Shown here: piece after piece, positions 18,196 through 28,268 of the stretch | Layout of the letters: each line of letters begins with the position of its first letter | Position numbering within the stretch: position 1 is the stretch's first letter | NCBI RefSeq assembly: GCF_014635685.1 | Contig: NZ_BMDH01000002.1 | Coordinates: forward strand, 402,472-466,471 | Direction: 5' to 3' | Length of the DNA stretch: 64,000 bases | Source: Galliscardovia ingluviei | Lineage (GTDB): Bacteria > Actinomycetota > Actinomycetes > Actinomycetales > Bifidobacteriaceae | Program-made: the position numbers and the translations under genes | The notes under the pieces: generated by a model | What the model was told of the DNA's origin: nothing | What the model saw: only the letters and a program-made list of their open reading frames with translations | The model's database searches: none

Positions 18196-18596
18196 GCCCA
18201 CTATTGTACATTGCCTTCCAAAATACATTCTAACCTGCAGCATATCTACAACACATTATGCGGCACACTTACGCCACATCATGCTTCACAATGACTTTTC
18301 ACACAACAGTATGCAAAATGCATCTTCCATCATGCGTGTATCGCGACTAAGTACACAGTCACACTGGCAAGCACACGGTCATATACAAGTACATAGTCAT
18401 ACGCAAGAGTGCGCGAGGAGCTACATTGTAATTATGTAATTGTTGCAATTCCTGCATTCCCGCGTATACATTACATGCACATGCACATACACATACACAT
18501 ATACATCACATGCACATATATCTATACATACGCAGATGTCTTGCTAATCAGCAGTTTGAGCATGACTGCTAATCAACAAGACATAAACGCAGATTA
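18196..18596. other. Intergenic region with CACATG/CACATA microsatellite
   Basis: No gene seen. A run of CACATG and CACATA hexamers lies around 18473-18520, and short TACATAGTCATAC-like repeats lie around 18370-18400. Confidence 0.55.
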
Positions 18597-20006
18597 TTAG
18601 GCTACATCACTTTCAATAGCATCATCCTTAAGCTTATTGGCTTCCTGAATTTCCAGCATGCGTTTATTTGAAAGTTTGTAAGGAATAAGAATGACAATTC
18701 CAGCAATCATAATAATGCCAGGAATTAAATTCACTACCAAGCTTATATTGCTGCGCATTGCCATATCCATTACAACACCCTTATGGTAACCAACCACGCC
18801 AAGCAAGAACATACCAAGCGAACCACCGATTGCCATGCCGGCAGCTACAGAAAGTGATACTGCACCTACCACAGTGCCAGGCATACGACGACCATTGCGA
18901 TAATAATCATATTCAATACAATCAGAACAAGCGGAGAATCCAATAATACTGCCCATCATAGAAACACCGAACATAAAAGTCAGTACACCAATAAGTACCA
19001 CATTGTCATATGGAGTAAAGTGCATAGCAATAAGTATTACGCCTTGCATAATAGAACCAAACATCAAAGCAGTTTTCTTACTGAAATATTTCAAAATAAA
19101 TGGCACAATAAGTGGTGGAATAAACTGACCAGCAGTGAACGCCATTAACATTGGACTTACCAAATCAGGACGCTCCACTGAATAAATGTAATAGTACGTG
19201 CTGATACTGACCCGCCATAGTGTAGCACCTGTTGCAACAAGATTAAAGAGTACAAACCAAAGCAATTGGGAGTTTCGCATCAAAGAGACAAGTGACTCTT
19301 TCACAGTAATTTTTGGAGCATCAGGAGCCACAGCAACATGCTCTTTACAGGCGACAAATGCGAACAGCAGGAATGGAATAGTGGCAATAGCAAAGATCAA
19401 GTTAGTAGTAAAATACCCGCGAGCGCCGTTGCCAAAGAAGAGAATTAACGGCATAGTGATACCTGAAAGCACTAGGCGCCCAACACTTGACCCCATCGAA
19501 CGGTAGGAGTTTAATACCACGCGCTCGTTCATATCAGCACTTATAGTGTTCACTAATGTACCTTTTGCCGTGTCAACCATGGTAAATACCACACTTAAGC
19601 AAATATAGGTAAAACCAGCCCAGAGCACTTTGGTAACTGTGGTATGACCTACTGTAGTAAAAGTGAGTATGCTAAGCACTACAAGGAACGGCAGTCCCCA
19701 TAGCAACCATGGTCTACACAAGCCAAACCTGCTTTTTGTGCGGTCAATAATATTTCCCGCAATAGGGGTACCGACCGATTGAATAATGCGAACGATCAGC
19801 ATCAGTGCTGCAACAATTGCTGGAGCGAGTCCGACCGCATCCGTGTAGTAGAGCCCTAAATATGAGGAAATAATTTCAAAAATCAATATGGTACCAATTT
19901 CAGCAGAAGCATAGCCAAACCTTGGGAACCATTTCTCAACGAGTGGTCGTTTTTGGGCATCATGTTGTTGCTCTGTATCCGCAAGACTTGATATTGCGTT
20001 AGACAT
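18597..20006 (-). CDS. Sugar:cation symporter of the GPH (MelB-like) family
   Basis: A 469-residue membrane protein with about twelve hydrophobic segments. The stretch TPIAGNIIDRTKSRFGLCRP carries the GPH loop signature (D-R-T-x-S-R-x-G-x-x-R-P), and IEYDYYRNGRRMPG is the second conserved cytoplasmic loop. Such carriers import oligosaccharides or glycosides with Na+ or H+. AAGGAAC precedes the ATG. It lies 308 bp downstream of the GH35-like glycosidase on the same strand and opposite an AraC regulator, so it likely imports that enzyme's substrate. Exact sugar unknown. Confidence 0.9.
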   Translation of the reverse strand: MSNAISSLADTEQQHDAQKRPLVEKWFPRFGYASAEIGTILIFEIISSYLGLYYTDAVGLAPAIVAALMLIVRIIQSVGTPIAGNIIDRTKSRFGLCRPWLLWGLPFLVVLSILTFTTVGHTTVTKVLWAGFTYICLSVVFTMVDTAKGTLVNTISADMNERVVLNSYRSMGSSVGRLVLSGITMPLILFFGNGARGYFTTNLIFAIATIPFLLFAFVACKEHVAVAPDAPKITVKESLVSLMRNSQLLWFVLFNLVATGATLWRVSISTYYYIYSVERPDLVSPMLMAFTAGQFIPPLIVPFILKYFSKKTALMFGSIMQGVILIAMHFTPYDNVVLIGVLTFMFGVSMMGSIIGFSACSDCIEYDYYRNGRRMPGTVVGAVSLSVAAGMAIGGSLGMFLLGVVGYHKGVVMDMAMRSNISLVVNLIPGIIMIAGIVILIPYKLSNKRMLEIQEANKLKDDAIESDVA

Positions 20007-20040
20007 GATTGTTCCTTAATAGGTGGATTTTGGTATTTTG

Positions 20041-20109
20041 GCGTAACTGAGCCCTGAGCTCATTGCATCCTGTGCACAATATGAGCTCAAAGCCATAATT
20101 TGATTACGC
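20041..20109 (-). promoter_or_regulatory. Nested hairpin between glycosidase and symporter genes
   Basis: GCGTAA (20041-20046) and TTACGC (20104-20109) enclose an inner stem TGAGCTCATTG / CAATATGAGCTCA (20055-20089). No U-run follows, so it is not a classical terminator. It could set the ratio of glycosidase to symporter mRNA. The rest of the gap holds a short direct repeat of AACACAGCAATCTCT. Confidence 0.45.
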
Positions 20110-20314
20110 GTAGTATGAATTAGAAATAGATAACTTACAAAGACTGCTGTCTATAGACTGCAACCAAGAGACTGAGCAATTTATAAACACAGCAATCTCT
20201 AAACACAGCAATCTCTAAACGCTGCAATCTATAGTCACTGTGCACTGCAATTTACCAACGAAGTAGTTCATTTGAATGCACATAGGTTTTCTCAGACTTA
20301 AAACGAGCGCAAGA

Positions 20315-21859
20315 CTAATACTGATACACGTGTACTAAGTATGAATGCGGCGTCTCTCCCAAGCTGATATCCATTTTTTCATCGCCATTAAGCGTCCTAC
20401 GCTTGCACCACTGACCGTTGACAACTTCGCCTTCTTGTAAACTGAGTAGTTCAGCAGTAGTCGATTGCCAAGGTTTAGTCACAAACGTTATCTTTGCCTC
20501 ACAACCTGTCAGCAAGAATGTATCAGGCGACATTTCAATAACGTTAACGCACCCCAATGCATGTGCTGACTGCCTTGGCGAGTAGGCAATTTGTATATCG
20601 TATGCTTCAAATTGTAGGTATGCGCCGAAATCATACTCGCCATGGCGAATCACCGTTTGCATATGCTTAGTGCCTCGGTATTGCAGGTACAACGGCTCAA
20701 GCTGCTCTAATAGGTGGTTAGTTGCAGCAAGTTTTTGTGCGCTACCGTGAGTATCAAATGCCGAAGGGTCAATATTGAGTGCAATCATTACATCCATTGG
20801 TGGTTGTGCAATGGCGTCAGGGTCAAGACCAAGCTCTTCAATACCGAATGGTGAGAAGCAAATAGCATTCTTGGCAAGGAACGCATAGAGCGCATACGAT
20901 GACGCCACTGCGTCTTTGCGAATCTCTGGAATAAATAGTGGATTACCATCATGTGCATATTCGTCAATAACATCAGCGCAGTATGCCACGTAGATATCTG
21001 GCGCAAGTGTAAACAGTGATGGTGCACATATCTTCCACATCGGATGAACATCTGGCACAGGACCTCCCATTGGATACGAGCCTGGTGTCCAAGGGTATTG
21101 TTTTAACCACGCATTTGCATAGCATGGCAGTTCGTATTGTTTCTGTCCAGCACGAGTAATTTGTTCAACTGCTGTAGCATACGCATATGCCATAAATTGC
21201 TCTTCTGCATCCTCGCCAAAAGCTTCACGCCATGTGCCACTGACACCAAGCTCAAATGCAATATGCGTTGGAACCGCGCTTGCAAACTGTCTGTTGGCTT
21301 CATCACTATAGTCTCTTGCGGAACCAAGTACGCCAATCTCGTTTTCTACTTGCACGGCAATTACTGTCGAGTCTTCTGCATCAACTTCACGCAAATGCTC
21401 CATGAGTACACTAAATGCATGCGCATCTTTCTCCACTGCTTCACCACAAAATGGAGAAATAATATTCATCGGTTTACCGTTGACATCATGCACGCGCCAA
21501 TAGCGTGCCGGCTGCGTTTTCATCCAATGTGGTGTATACATGGATTCACTATTCTTCCATAAACCAAACCATAATAGAATGAGTTTGATATTGTTATCAC
21601 GCGCCTGTTCTAGCAATCCATCCACAAGAGTGAAGTCAAACTGATCCTCCTGTGGCTCTAGTAGCTCCCAATACACTGGCACAATAAGCGAATTTAAGTT
21701 GAGTCCTTGAATCTTTTCCCACACATGCTCTTGCATATACTGAAGATCCGAAGCACTTGAGTTATGAATTTCTCCTGCTCTGCAGAAAAAAGGCTTGTCT
21801 TGTACGTATAGAGTTGGAATGTTGCGCTCATCCTTGGCAATATGTGCAATCGTAGTCAT
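20315..21859 (-). CDS. GH35-like glycosidase (DUF5597-type beta-galactosidase-related)
   Basis: A 514-residue intracellular enzyme (no signal peptide). The start is ATG 21859 because GGAGG lies 5 bp upstream; an ATG at 21871 would precede that site. The TIM-barrel N-terminus (residues ~25-70, ending NSLIVPVYWELLEPQEDQFD) resembles GH35/GH42 families. VQVENEIG supplies the likely acid/base Glu, and LFIPEIRKD the likely nucleophile Glu. The C-terminal domain resembles DUF5597. It should release galactose or a related sugar from an imported oligosaccharide. Its neighbours are a GPH symporter downstream and a divergent AraC regulator. Substrate uncertain. Confidence 0.85.
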   Translation of the reverse strand: MTTIAHIAKDERNIPTLYVQDKPFFCRAGEIHNSSASDLQYMQEHVWEKIQGLNLNSLIVPVYWELLEPQEDQFDFTLVDGLLEQARDNNIKLILLWFGLWKNSESMYTPHWMKTQPARYWRVHDVNGKPMNIISPFCGEAVEKDAHAFSVLMEHLREVDAEDSTVIAVQVENEIGVLGSARDYSDEANRQFASAVPTHIAFELGVSGTWREAFGEDAEEQFMAYAYATAVEQITRAGQKQYELPCYANAWLKQYPWTPGSYPMGGPVPDVHPMWKICAPSLFTLAPDIYVAYCADVIDEYAHDGNPLFIPEIRKDAVASSYALYAFLAKNAICFSPFGIEELGLDPDAIAQPPMDVMIALNIDPSAFDTHGSAQKLAATNHLLEQLEPLYLQYRGTKHMQTVIRHGEYDFGAYLQFEAYDIQIAYSPRQSAHALGCVNVIEMSPDTFLLTGCEAKITFVTKPWQSTTAELLSLQEGEVVNGQWCKRRTLNGDEKMDISLGETPHSYLVHVYQY

Positions 21860-21871
21860 CGATACCTCCAT

Positions 21872-21973
21872 TGGTCGGTAATCACTATGCTACTTTTACA
21901 AACCCTTGCAATCAAACGATTCTTATATTATTATTTTTATATTTATATAATTATTTTAAGGTTGTGAGGAGAT
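21872..21973. promoter_or_regulatory. AT-rich divergent promoter region
   Basis: The ~100 bp between the GH35-like gene and the AraC gene are almost pure A/T in their middle (about 21920-21958) and must hold both promoters. I cannot assign individual -10 and -35 boxes. Confidence 0.5.
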
Positions 21974-22822
21974 ATGCTTGAGTCCCATCAAATTCGACGT
22001 TCCGAATATAAAAAATATCCACTCTACGTCACTGTTATTGGAATGAACTACCTACAAACACCTATCAATCGACCTCACGGCTTAGCTACTGAGCAAATTT
22101 TCGTATGCAAACAAGGCGTGGGTGAACTTATTATTAATGACTCACGCAGCATCATCCAATCAGGAGATTTATTTATTGTGCGTCGATACGAAGATCATAT
22201 TTACCACGCGCTATCACATAATTGGACGCTTGATCTCTTAGGATGCAACGGTTTTATTTGCAAAACCTTAATGGATAAATTTCATATGCAATCCGGAAAA
22301 TACGCGATAGCTGATCAACATGTTTTCACACACTATTTGCAGGAACTTTCATCAATAGGTCTTTCACAACAATTCCGACACGAACAACTCCTACGCAAAT
22401 CGCAGATTCTCTATTTGCTACTAACCGAGCTGTCATTTATTATCAAACCAATTCATGAACACCAAAATACGACCACAAATACTACAGTATCTGCAATTAT
22501 TAGTTTTTTAGAAGAGCATTTTCATGAAAACATTAGTCTACAAGATCTTGGGTCAGCAATACACCGCAGCCCTGAGTATTTATGCTCAATATTTAAAGAA
22601 ACTCAGGAAGAAACAATCATCTCCTATCTCAATAAATTGCGCATATCTCAAGCCCGATTATTATTAGAACGATACCCCGAACGCAGCGTTAGCGAAATAG
22701 GCAAAGCATGTGGTTTTAATTCCGCAAGCTACTTTGGCAAAATTTTCAAACAAATTTGTGGAGTAACCCCGCATCAATATCGTCTTGCCAATGTAACTGA
22801 TATCGATTACATTCAAGAATAG
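21974..22822 (+). CDS. AraC-family transcriptional regulator
   Basis: A 282-residue protein. The N-terminal half is a cupin-like sensor (GVGELIINDSRSIIQSGDLF), and the C-terminal ~100 residues form the two-helix-turn-helix AraC domain (ISLQDLGSAIHRSPEYLCSI and VSEIGKACGFNSASYFGKIF). GAGGAG lies close to the ATG. It is divergent from the GH35-like glycosidase and GPH symporter genes and very likely regulates them in response to a sugar. Confidence 0.93.
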   Translation: MLESHQIRRSEYKKYPLYVTVIGMNYLQTPINRPHGLATEQIFVCKQGVGELIINDSRSIIQSGDLFIVRRYEDHIYHALSHNWTLDLLGCNGFICKTLMDKFHMQSGKYAIADQHVFTHYLQELSSIGLSQQFRHEQLLRKSQILYLLLTELSFIIKPIHEHQNTTTNTTVSAIISFLEEHFHENISLQDLGSAIHRSPEYLCSIFKETQEETIISYLNKLRISQARLLLERYPERSVSEIGKACGFNSASYFGKIFKQICGVTPHQYRLANVTDIDYIQE

Positions 22823-22841
22823 TCACAATAACGCAACATTT

Positions 22842-23072
22842 GTGGCACGAATCCATGAACGAGCAGGACCTGCCATTACTCAAAAAATTCAACATATCGC
22901 ACCGCAGTACGGATTTGTGTTGCGCTTCCCTGATGGTAAGCAGGATGTTACTGGTATCGAATATGAGGACTGGCATTATCGCTATGTAGGGCCTGAAATT
23001 GCCCAATATATGACGGCACAAGGTTGGACACTTGAGGAGCTTGTGTCCAATCTAAACAATCCTGCTCAGTAA
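22842..23072 (+). pseudogene. Remnant of a VanY-type D-Ala-D-Ala carboxypeptidase
   Basis: Only the C-terminal ~75 residues survive. YGFVLRFPDGKQDVTGIEYE followed by DWHYRYVG matches the end of VanY-family peptidases (compare ExWHxRYVG), including the zinc-ligand His. The upstream zinc and catalytic motifs (SxHxxGxAxD) are absent, so the fragment cannot be active. It lies 20 bp after the AraC gene. I read it as a 5'-deleted pseudogene. Confidence 0.75.
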
Positions 23073-23151
23073 TAGCCTTTTATCATGCTTTAACCCTAGG
23101 GTTATAACCCAATGCTTTATAACCCCAAACTTATACGTCAATAAGCAGGCG

Positions 23152-23192
23152 AAAAAAAAATACCCGATGATTCGGATTACCAAACCATCGGG
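23152..23192 (-). terminator. Rho-independent terminator of rpmB
   Basis: On the minus strand CCCGATG and CATCGGG enclose a further six-pair stem (GTTTGG / CCGAAT with wobbles), followed by TA and a run of nine T. It lies 115 bp after the rpmB stop. Confidence 0.88.
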
Positions 23193-23307
23193 CTAACGTT
23201 TGCGCATAGTAAGCGCAATTCGTCTTGGCTTAATTGCGGACTGTTTCTAGACACCTTACTAGATAAGATATCTCACTAAATACCCGCTACCAAGCGACGC
23301 ATCGCGC

Positions 23308-23499
23308 TTAGGCGACGCGCTGCACCTTGCCGGCCTTAAGGCAGGAAGTGCACACGCGCAGACGGACGTTCTGACCGTCAACGTGGGTGTGGACTGACTG
23401 CAGGTTTGGCAAGAAGCGGCGCTTAGTACGAATATGTGAGTGAGACACGGTGTAACCGACTTGCGGTCCCTTGCCGCACACTGCACAACGAGCTGCCAT
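23308..23499 (-). CDS. rpmB: 50S ribosomal protein L28
   Basis: A 63-residue L28. The start is ATG 23499 ([12 protein letters not shown]), with GAGGAG 6 bp upstream; an in-frame extension upstream is not conserved. Two CxxC pairs (CAVC and CTSC) mark it as the zinc-binding form. It stands alone with its own terminator. Confidence 0.97.
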   Translation of the reverse strand: MAARCAVCGKGPQVGYTVSHSHIRTKRRFLPNLQSVHTHVDGQNVRLRVCTSCLKAGKVQRVA

Positions 23500-23659
23500 G
23501 ATGACTCCTCTTAAACTAACTGCTTTCAAGTCTCCCATGTCTCGCTGGGAACCACTCCAGCTTGACACACAACTAAACCATCATACCGCAAGACCTGACA
23601 TTACGCCACTGTTCAACGCCTATTTGAAACATTTATGTCCATAGCGCAATATGGAACTA

Positions 23660-23750
23660 TGTTGGTGCTGCCTCATAACTTACCCACACTTATCCAGTAT
23701 GAGTGTGTAAGTCAGCATATGTATGATATCCATCGAGCACAGCACCAACA
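23660..23750. repeat. Nested inverted repeat between GH43 gene and rpmB
   Basis: TGTTGGTGCTG (23660-23670) and CAGCACCAACA (23740-23750) are perfect 11-bp inverted arms. Inside, CTTACCCACACT (23679-23690) pairs with AGTGTGTAAG (23702-23711). No U-run follows either way. It lies ~90 bp after the GH43 stop codon. Confidence 0.7.
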
Positions 23751-23840
23751 CATGAGATGAGCTCAAGCATACGCAATGCACTACATAATGCTCATCATAT
23801 TTCAAACACCATGTTCAGTATTACAGATCATGCACAAGCA

Positions 23841-26800
23841 TTATGCACGACCTCTAGCCGATATTAGCGCTATGCCAATAGCAATGGAACACAGCAATAT
23901 TACAGCTATGGCAACAATACTAACGCCAGTTGATGCCAGGGAAGCGTGTGAGGCATGCTGCGACTGCGTATAACCACTTTCGGAGTCATACTGTGTGCCA
24001 TCATGACTATTGTGATTAGCGTCACCATCCTGATCGCCACTATTATCATTTGCATCGCCTGTCTCACCGCTAGGTTGATCGCTCGGATCAGTCTGCGATC
24101 CCTCGTCTTTACCCGGCTCTTCGGTGCTACCACCCGTACCAGTGCTACCATCCGTACCAGTGCTACCGTTACCACCAGCATCCACCTTCTTCAACGCAGC
24201 AAAAGACGTAGTCAAAGCTTGTGCAGCCCTATCGACATCAACCTGCGCAGCACCGTGGTTTTGTAACCGCTCATACTCACTGATTGCAGCAGTACGCGCC
24301 GCCACAAAAGTATCCCAAGAGGTGGCAGTATAACCATCATTCTCAGAACCAATAGTGCCGGCTGCTTGGATAGCTTGAGCAAGTTTCTCACCATCAGCCA
24401 TACGAATGGCACCGACACCTTCATCACTTGGTTTCACTGTTGCAAAATTACCTTGTGCATCAAAATGCAATTCATCAAGAGCAGTTTCTCGATGATATCC
24501 AAGACCGCTATTGAACACACCTAACGGAGTGTAATGACGGTGATACGCCAAAATCCAGCGCTCCTTACCATCAGCATCCGTCACGTGAACATCAGACTGA
24601 TGAGCTGTACCTTGAATGCCAAGCGAACTGTCCTTTTCGATTAATGTTCCTACATAGGTCGTTGGTCCAAAGCTACCATCAGCATTCCGCAGCGAATCAG
24701 AAACACCATAATTGACATGATAATTTGGAGAGCCAGCATCATCACAAGACCATGTCCAATGATACTTGCCATCATGCACACTCACTACCACAGATTCACG
24801 GAAATCACGCAACCCATTAACTCGCTTAACAGTGCCTGGAACAATACTCATCATATCATCGCCAAGCTGCGCAATTGCAGGCGAACCATTACCATACAAA
24901 ATATATGATGTGCCATCAGTATCCGTGAAAATAGACGGATCAATAGCCTGTCCTACGCTCACTCCTTCCATTGAACGAGTCACTAGAGGTTGCTCAGCCG
25001 CCCTATATGGGCCTGCAGGATTATCTGCAACAGCCACGCCAATTGCAGACTCGCCATTAGGGAATTTTGCGCAATAGTAGAAATAGTATTTACCATGCTT
25101 CTTTTCGATAGTTGGCGCCCACGCACTACCGACAGACCATGGAGAAATAGTAGTATTCTCATTACCATCAGTGGTCGGCTGATGATCTCGATTCACATCA
25201 AGAATTACACCCTCATCAGTCCAGTTTTGTAAATCTGGAGAACTGAATGCATGGAAGTAATTCCCCGACCATCCGCTAAATCCATCCGTTGTTGGATAAA
25301 TCCAGAATTTGCCATCAAAATAATCAATATCTGGATCAGCATACTGCCCTGGCAACACTGGATTATTACTTACCGTTGCAGCTTTTAGTGTCCACTGCTC
25401 AGTCTTATCGGAGGCACTAGCATCAGATAATGTAGCAGTTACAGTATGATCCTTGCTCATATCGAGTGGCGTACCATTGTCAAATGGCTTACCGTCAACA
25501 CTAATGGACACACCCTGCCATCCAGCGGTTAAGCTCACAGGAACTGCAGTAATATCTGCACGACGATTAACTGCAGAAGTAATCGTATGCGTCTGTTGAT
25601 CTACTACAGTACGCACAGCACTATGGTTATCCGTTCCACGTAAATCAGCAGCTTGATCAGCAGTTGGCACTGTACCAACAGTTGCTCCCGCAATCATTGG
25701 CGCGTTATCATGCTGCGCAATTTCATCACTGCTTAATGCACGATTCCAAATAGTAATGTTATCAAATGCACCCTTGAAATATGGGTCTGGATAGAGTGAC
25801 TTGCCAAGGAAAGCGTTCAAATCCGTGCCTAACTGAGTTACTGTAATTCCAGTATCCTCATTCTGTGCTGAAAGCACACCATCTACATACACTTTCATGG
25901 TGGTATCATCAAGCACAATTGTCACACAATGCCAAGCGCCATTGCCTGAAAGTCGAGTATTTGCAGCAGCTTCATGCTGGTATGAGTTCGTAGTAATACG
26001 ACTGCCAAGTTCACCAGAATTATTATATTTCAGGAAGTAATACACATTACTGTCTTGACCAAAGGTAAACGTGAACTGATTAGCATTGATTTGACTCGTC
26101 ACATCCATAGCAATAGTCAACTTATTCCTGCGGTCAAATACTTCGCTCGGGAACTGTGCATATGTTCCGTTGGAACCGTCAAGTTGCAGGACTTTGCTCT
26201 GCGGTGAACGCTCCGTTTCCGTAGTATCAGCCGTAACTTTGGCATTGCCGTGGAATACCAAGTCATACTTACCTATAGAATCAGTACCCTTACTATCTTC
26301 AAATGTGTATTGTGCGATTGGTCCAGCACCTTGCTCATCTGGTTCAACAGGAACCACTGGCTTTGCACCATAGGCTTCTAATACAGCAGCTTGTTCATCC
26401 GCAGTTAATGGCATAACCGTTCCATGGCGGAAACGCTGGTCAAAACTGGTGGCAGCTTTAGTGAAGGTCTTCCCTTTTTTGATGTCAGAAAGGCGATCAA
26501 TACTCCATCCAGTATACCCTTGCGAATCTCCCATAACCATCCACTTACCGTTAGGCAGCTGGTATACAGTCAACCCTTCAATATGGTTGGAAAGCCCTGA
26601 ATTACTTGTACCTATTACCGTATCTCCAGTAACAATTGACTTGCCATTGTTGATATCACTATCGCGCTCAACAAGGCGTGTCCACTTCCCATCTAAACTT
26701 GGTGCCGTATCAATAACGGTATACCAGTCAGAGGTTGAGAAGCGGTAATAGTCGCCATCAGCGCCTTGTACAATAGTCGTATCAATAATATTGTGTATAT

Positions 26801-28175
26801 CGGCTGAACTTTGATCGATCCAAATTTGCGGATTGTCAAACGATGTGAAATCTGAAGTATGCGCTTTGTATACTTTCAGCGCTGTTGTATCGCCAGTAGT
26901 GAGATCTCGACTTGCCCAATATACGGCATAATCTTTGGTTTGAGGATCATAGATTGCCTCTGGAGCCCAAGCATTGCCAACCTTGCCTTCAAGACCGGTA
27001 GAGACGAGTTCAGGCTTAGTCCAACTAACTAAATCTTTAGACTTTGCTACGACTAAATACTTGCTCGCATTGATTTGGTCCCAAGAACCTCCGGGCGCAC
27101 TACCTTCAGCGTGCAAGTCTGTACCTAACATTACATACTTGTTGCCTTGGTTATCTGGTTGCTGCAATTTCAAAATATGAGGATCTCGCAGACCTTTAGT
27201 GCCGTTATCGAGCTGCATAATTGGCTTGTTATTATTGAGTTTCTGCCAACTTACGCCGTCTTCACTATAACCAAAGTACACTTTTTCATAATCGGTAGTA
27301 CCAAAATGAAGCCACAAATATCCGTGCGCGTCAATAGGTTCTACTGGGGTTTCAGGTTGCGTTGTATCACCACCTGTATCCGCACCTTTGGCTTCCTCAA
27401 CTACTTCTTCGGCATCAGCTTGTGCAATACTTTGCGCTTCTTGAGCGCTAATAGCTCTGTTATACAGACGCACATTACTTATTGTGCCAGTAAAATTAGC
27501 ATCTTCGTCGTAGGCAGAGTCCCCGATTGCCGTTTTTGAAAAATCTTTCAAATCAGCAAAATTAGCTTGTGATGATGTATTTTGCGCGACCTGCTTACCA
27601 TCAACATAGAGAGTAAGCGTTGATGTGGCACTGCCCTGATTTGGCGCTAGTGTTGCAATAACTGACTGCCAATCTGCCTTAAATGCGCTTGGGGATGAGG
27701 CATTTTGCTCACCTTGCCAATTTGTTTTTGTAATAGTGGCTTTATGATTATTAGTTGAGACAAAAAACTGCCCAGTACCACCATTTTGGCTTGTACCTTT
27801 ACCACCTATATTGAATAGGAAATTATTGCGATTGAGAGCTTGCGAATCTGGCTTCGCTTGTACACTCACCGTTACTGCACTAGCACCTTGTAGCACATCT
27901 GCTGGAAGCGCCACATTAGTGTTACCAGTAAAATTTAGTACTCCTTTACCCCAGTCAGCAACACCACGCACTGTGCCGTTGTGCCCATTACCAGTAGTAT
28001 CTGTAACTGTTGTACCTTTGCCGTCTGCAAAATCATATGCTGCAACCAGACCATCAGTTGGTACTGTGTCAGATTGTGCTGCATATGAATGCAGAGGGCT
28101 CATAATGAATCCAGCTGCAAGCATAGGAAGCGCCGCGAACGCTCCTATGACTGCGTTGATTCTTTTCCCTTTCAT
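23841..28175 (-). CDS. Wall-anchored bifunctional GH43 glycosidase with two catalytic and two LamG-like domains
   Basis: A 1444-residue exported enzyme. The start is ATG 28175, after GGAGGAGGA; a further upstream start is unlikely. Order: signal peptide (1-34), LamG/CBM-like sandwich (~45-235), GH43 domain I (~270-590: LRDPHIL, IDTTIV, IEGLTV carry the Asp, Asp and Glu), second LamG (~600-810), Ig-like region, GH43 domain II (~930-1240: YADPDI, AIDPSIF, FRESVVV), FIVAR-like helical domain (~1270-1340), Asp/Ser/Gly-rich wall spacer, and a LASTG sorting signal with membrane segment and RGRA tail. GH43 enzymes remove arabinose or xylose from arabinan and arabinoxylan. It heads a cluster of related genes. 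Confidence 0.93.
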   Translation of the reverse strand: MKGKRINAVIGAFAALPMLAAGFIMSPLHSYAAQSDTVPTDGLVAAYDFADGKGTTVTDTTGNGHNGTVRGVADWGKGVLNFTGNTNVALPADVLQGASAVTVSVQAKPDSQALNRNNFLFNIGGKGTSQNGGTGQFFVSTNNHKATITKTNWQGEQNASSPSAFKADWQSVIATLAPNQGSATSTLTLYVDGKQVAQNTSSQANFADLKDFSKTAIGDSAYDEDANFTGTISNVRLYNRAISAQEAQSIAQADAEEVVEEAKGADTGGDTTQPETPVEPIDAHGYLWLHFGTTDYEKVYFGYSEDGVSWQKLNNNKPIMQLDNGTKGLRDPHILKLQQPDNQGNKYVMLGTDLHAEGSAPGGSWDQINASKYLVVAKSKDLVSWTKPELVSTGLEGKVGNAWAPEAIYDPQTKDYAVYWASRDLTTGDTTALKVYKAHTSDFTSFDNPQIWIDQSSADIHNIIDTTIVQGADGDYYRFSTSDWYTVIDTAPSLDGKWTRLVERDSDINNGKSIVTGDTVIGTSNSGLSNHIEGLTVYQLPNGKWMVMGDSQGYTGWSIDRLSDIKKGKTFTKAATSFDQRFRHGTVMPLTADEQAAVLEAYGAKPVVPVEPDEQGAGPIAQYTFEDSKGTDSIGKYDLVFHGNAKVTADTTETERSPQSKVLQLDGSNGTYAQFPSEVFDRRNKLTIAMDVTSQINANQFTFTFGQDSNVYYFLKYNNSGELGSRITTNSYQHEAAANTRLSGNGAWHCVTIVLDDTTMKVYVDGVLSAQNEDTGITVTQLGTDLNAFLGKSLYPDPYFKGAFDNITIWNRALSSDEIAQHDNAPMIAGATVGTVPTADQAADLRGTDNHSAVRTVVDQQTHTITSAVNRRADITAVPVSLTAGWQGVSISVDGKPFDNGTPLDMSKDHTVTATLSDASASDKTEQWTLKAATVSNNPVLPGQYADPDIDYFDGKFWIYPTTDGFSGWSGNYFHAFSSPDLQNWTDEGVILDVNRDHQPTTDGNENTTISPWSVGSAWAPTIEKKHGKYYFYYCAKFPNGESAIGVAVADNPAGPYRAAEQPLVTRSMEGVSVGQAIDPSIFTDTDGTSYILYGNGSPAIAQLGDDMMSIVPGTVKRVNGLRDFRESVVVSVHDGKYHWTWSCDDAGSPNYHVNYGVSDSLRNADGSFGPTTYVGTLIEKDSSLGIQGTAHQSDVHVTDADGKERWILAYHRHYTPLGVFNSGLGYHRETALDELHFDAQGNFATVKPSDEGVGAIRMADGEKLAQAIQAAGTIGSENDGYTATSWDTFVAARTAAISEYERLQNHGAAQVDVDRAAQALTTSFAALKKVDAGGNGSTGTDGSTGTGGSTEEPGKDEGSQTDPSDQPSGETGDANDNSGDQDGDANHNSHDGTQYDSESGYTQSQHASHASLASTGVSIVAIAVILLCSIAIGIALISARGRA

Positions 28176-28268
28176 GTTCCTCCTCCATTGGATAGGGATA
28201 AGCAATGCAGAGTGCGTAGCATATACCCGCACACTCTGTTTTGCATACTACGTTGTAGCTCTTTAATG

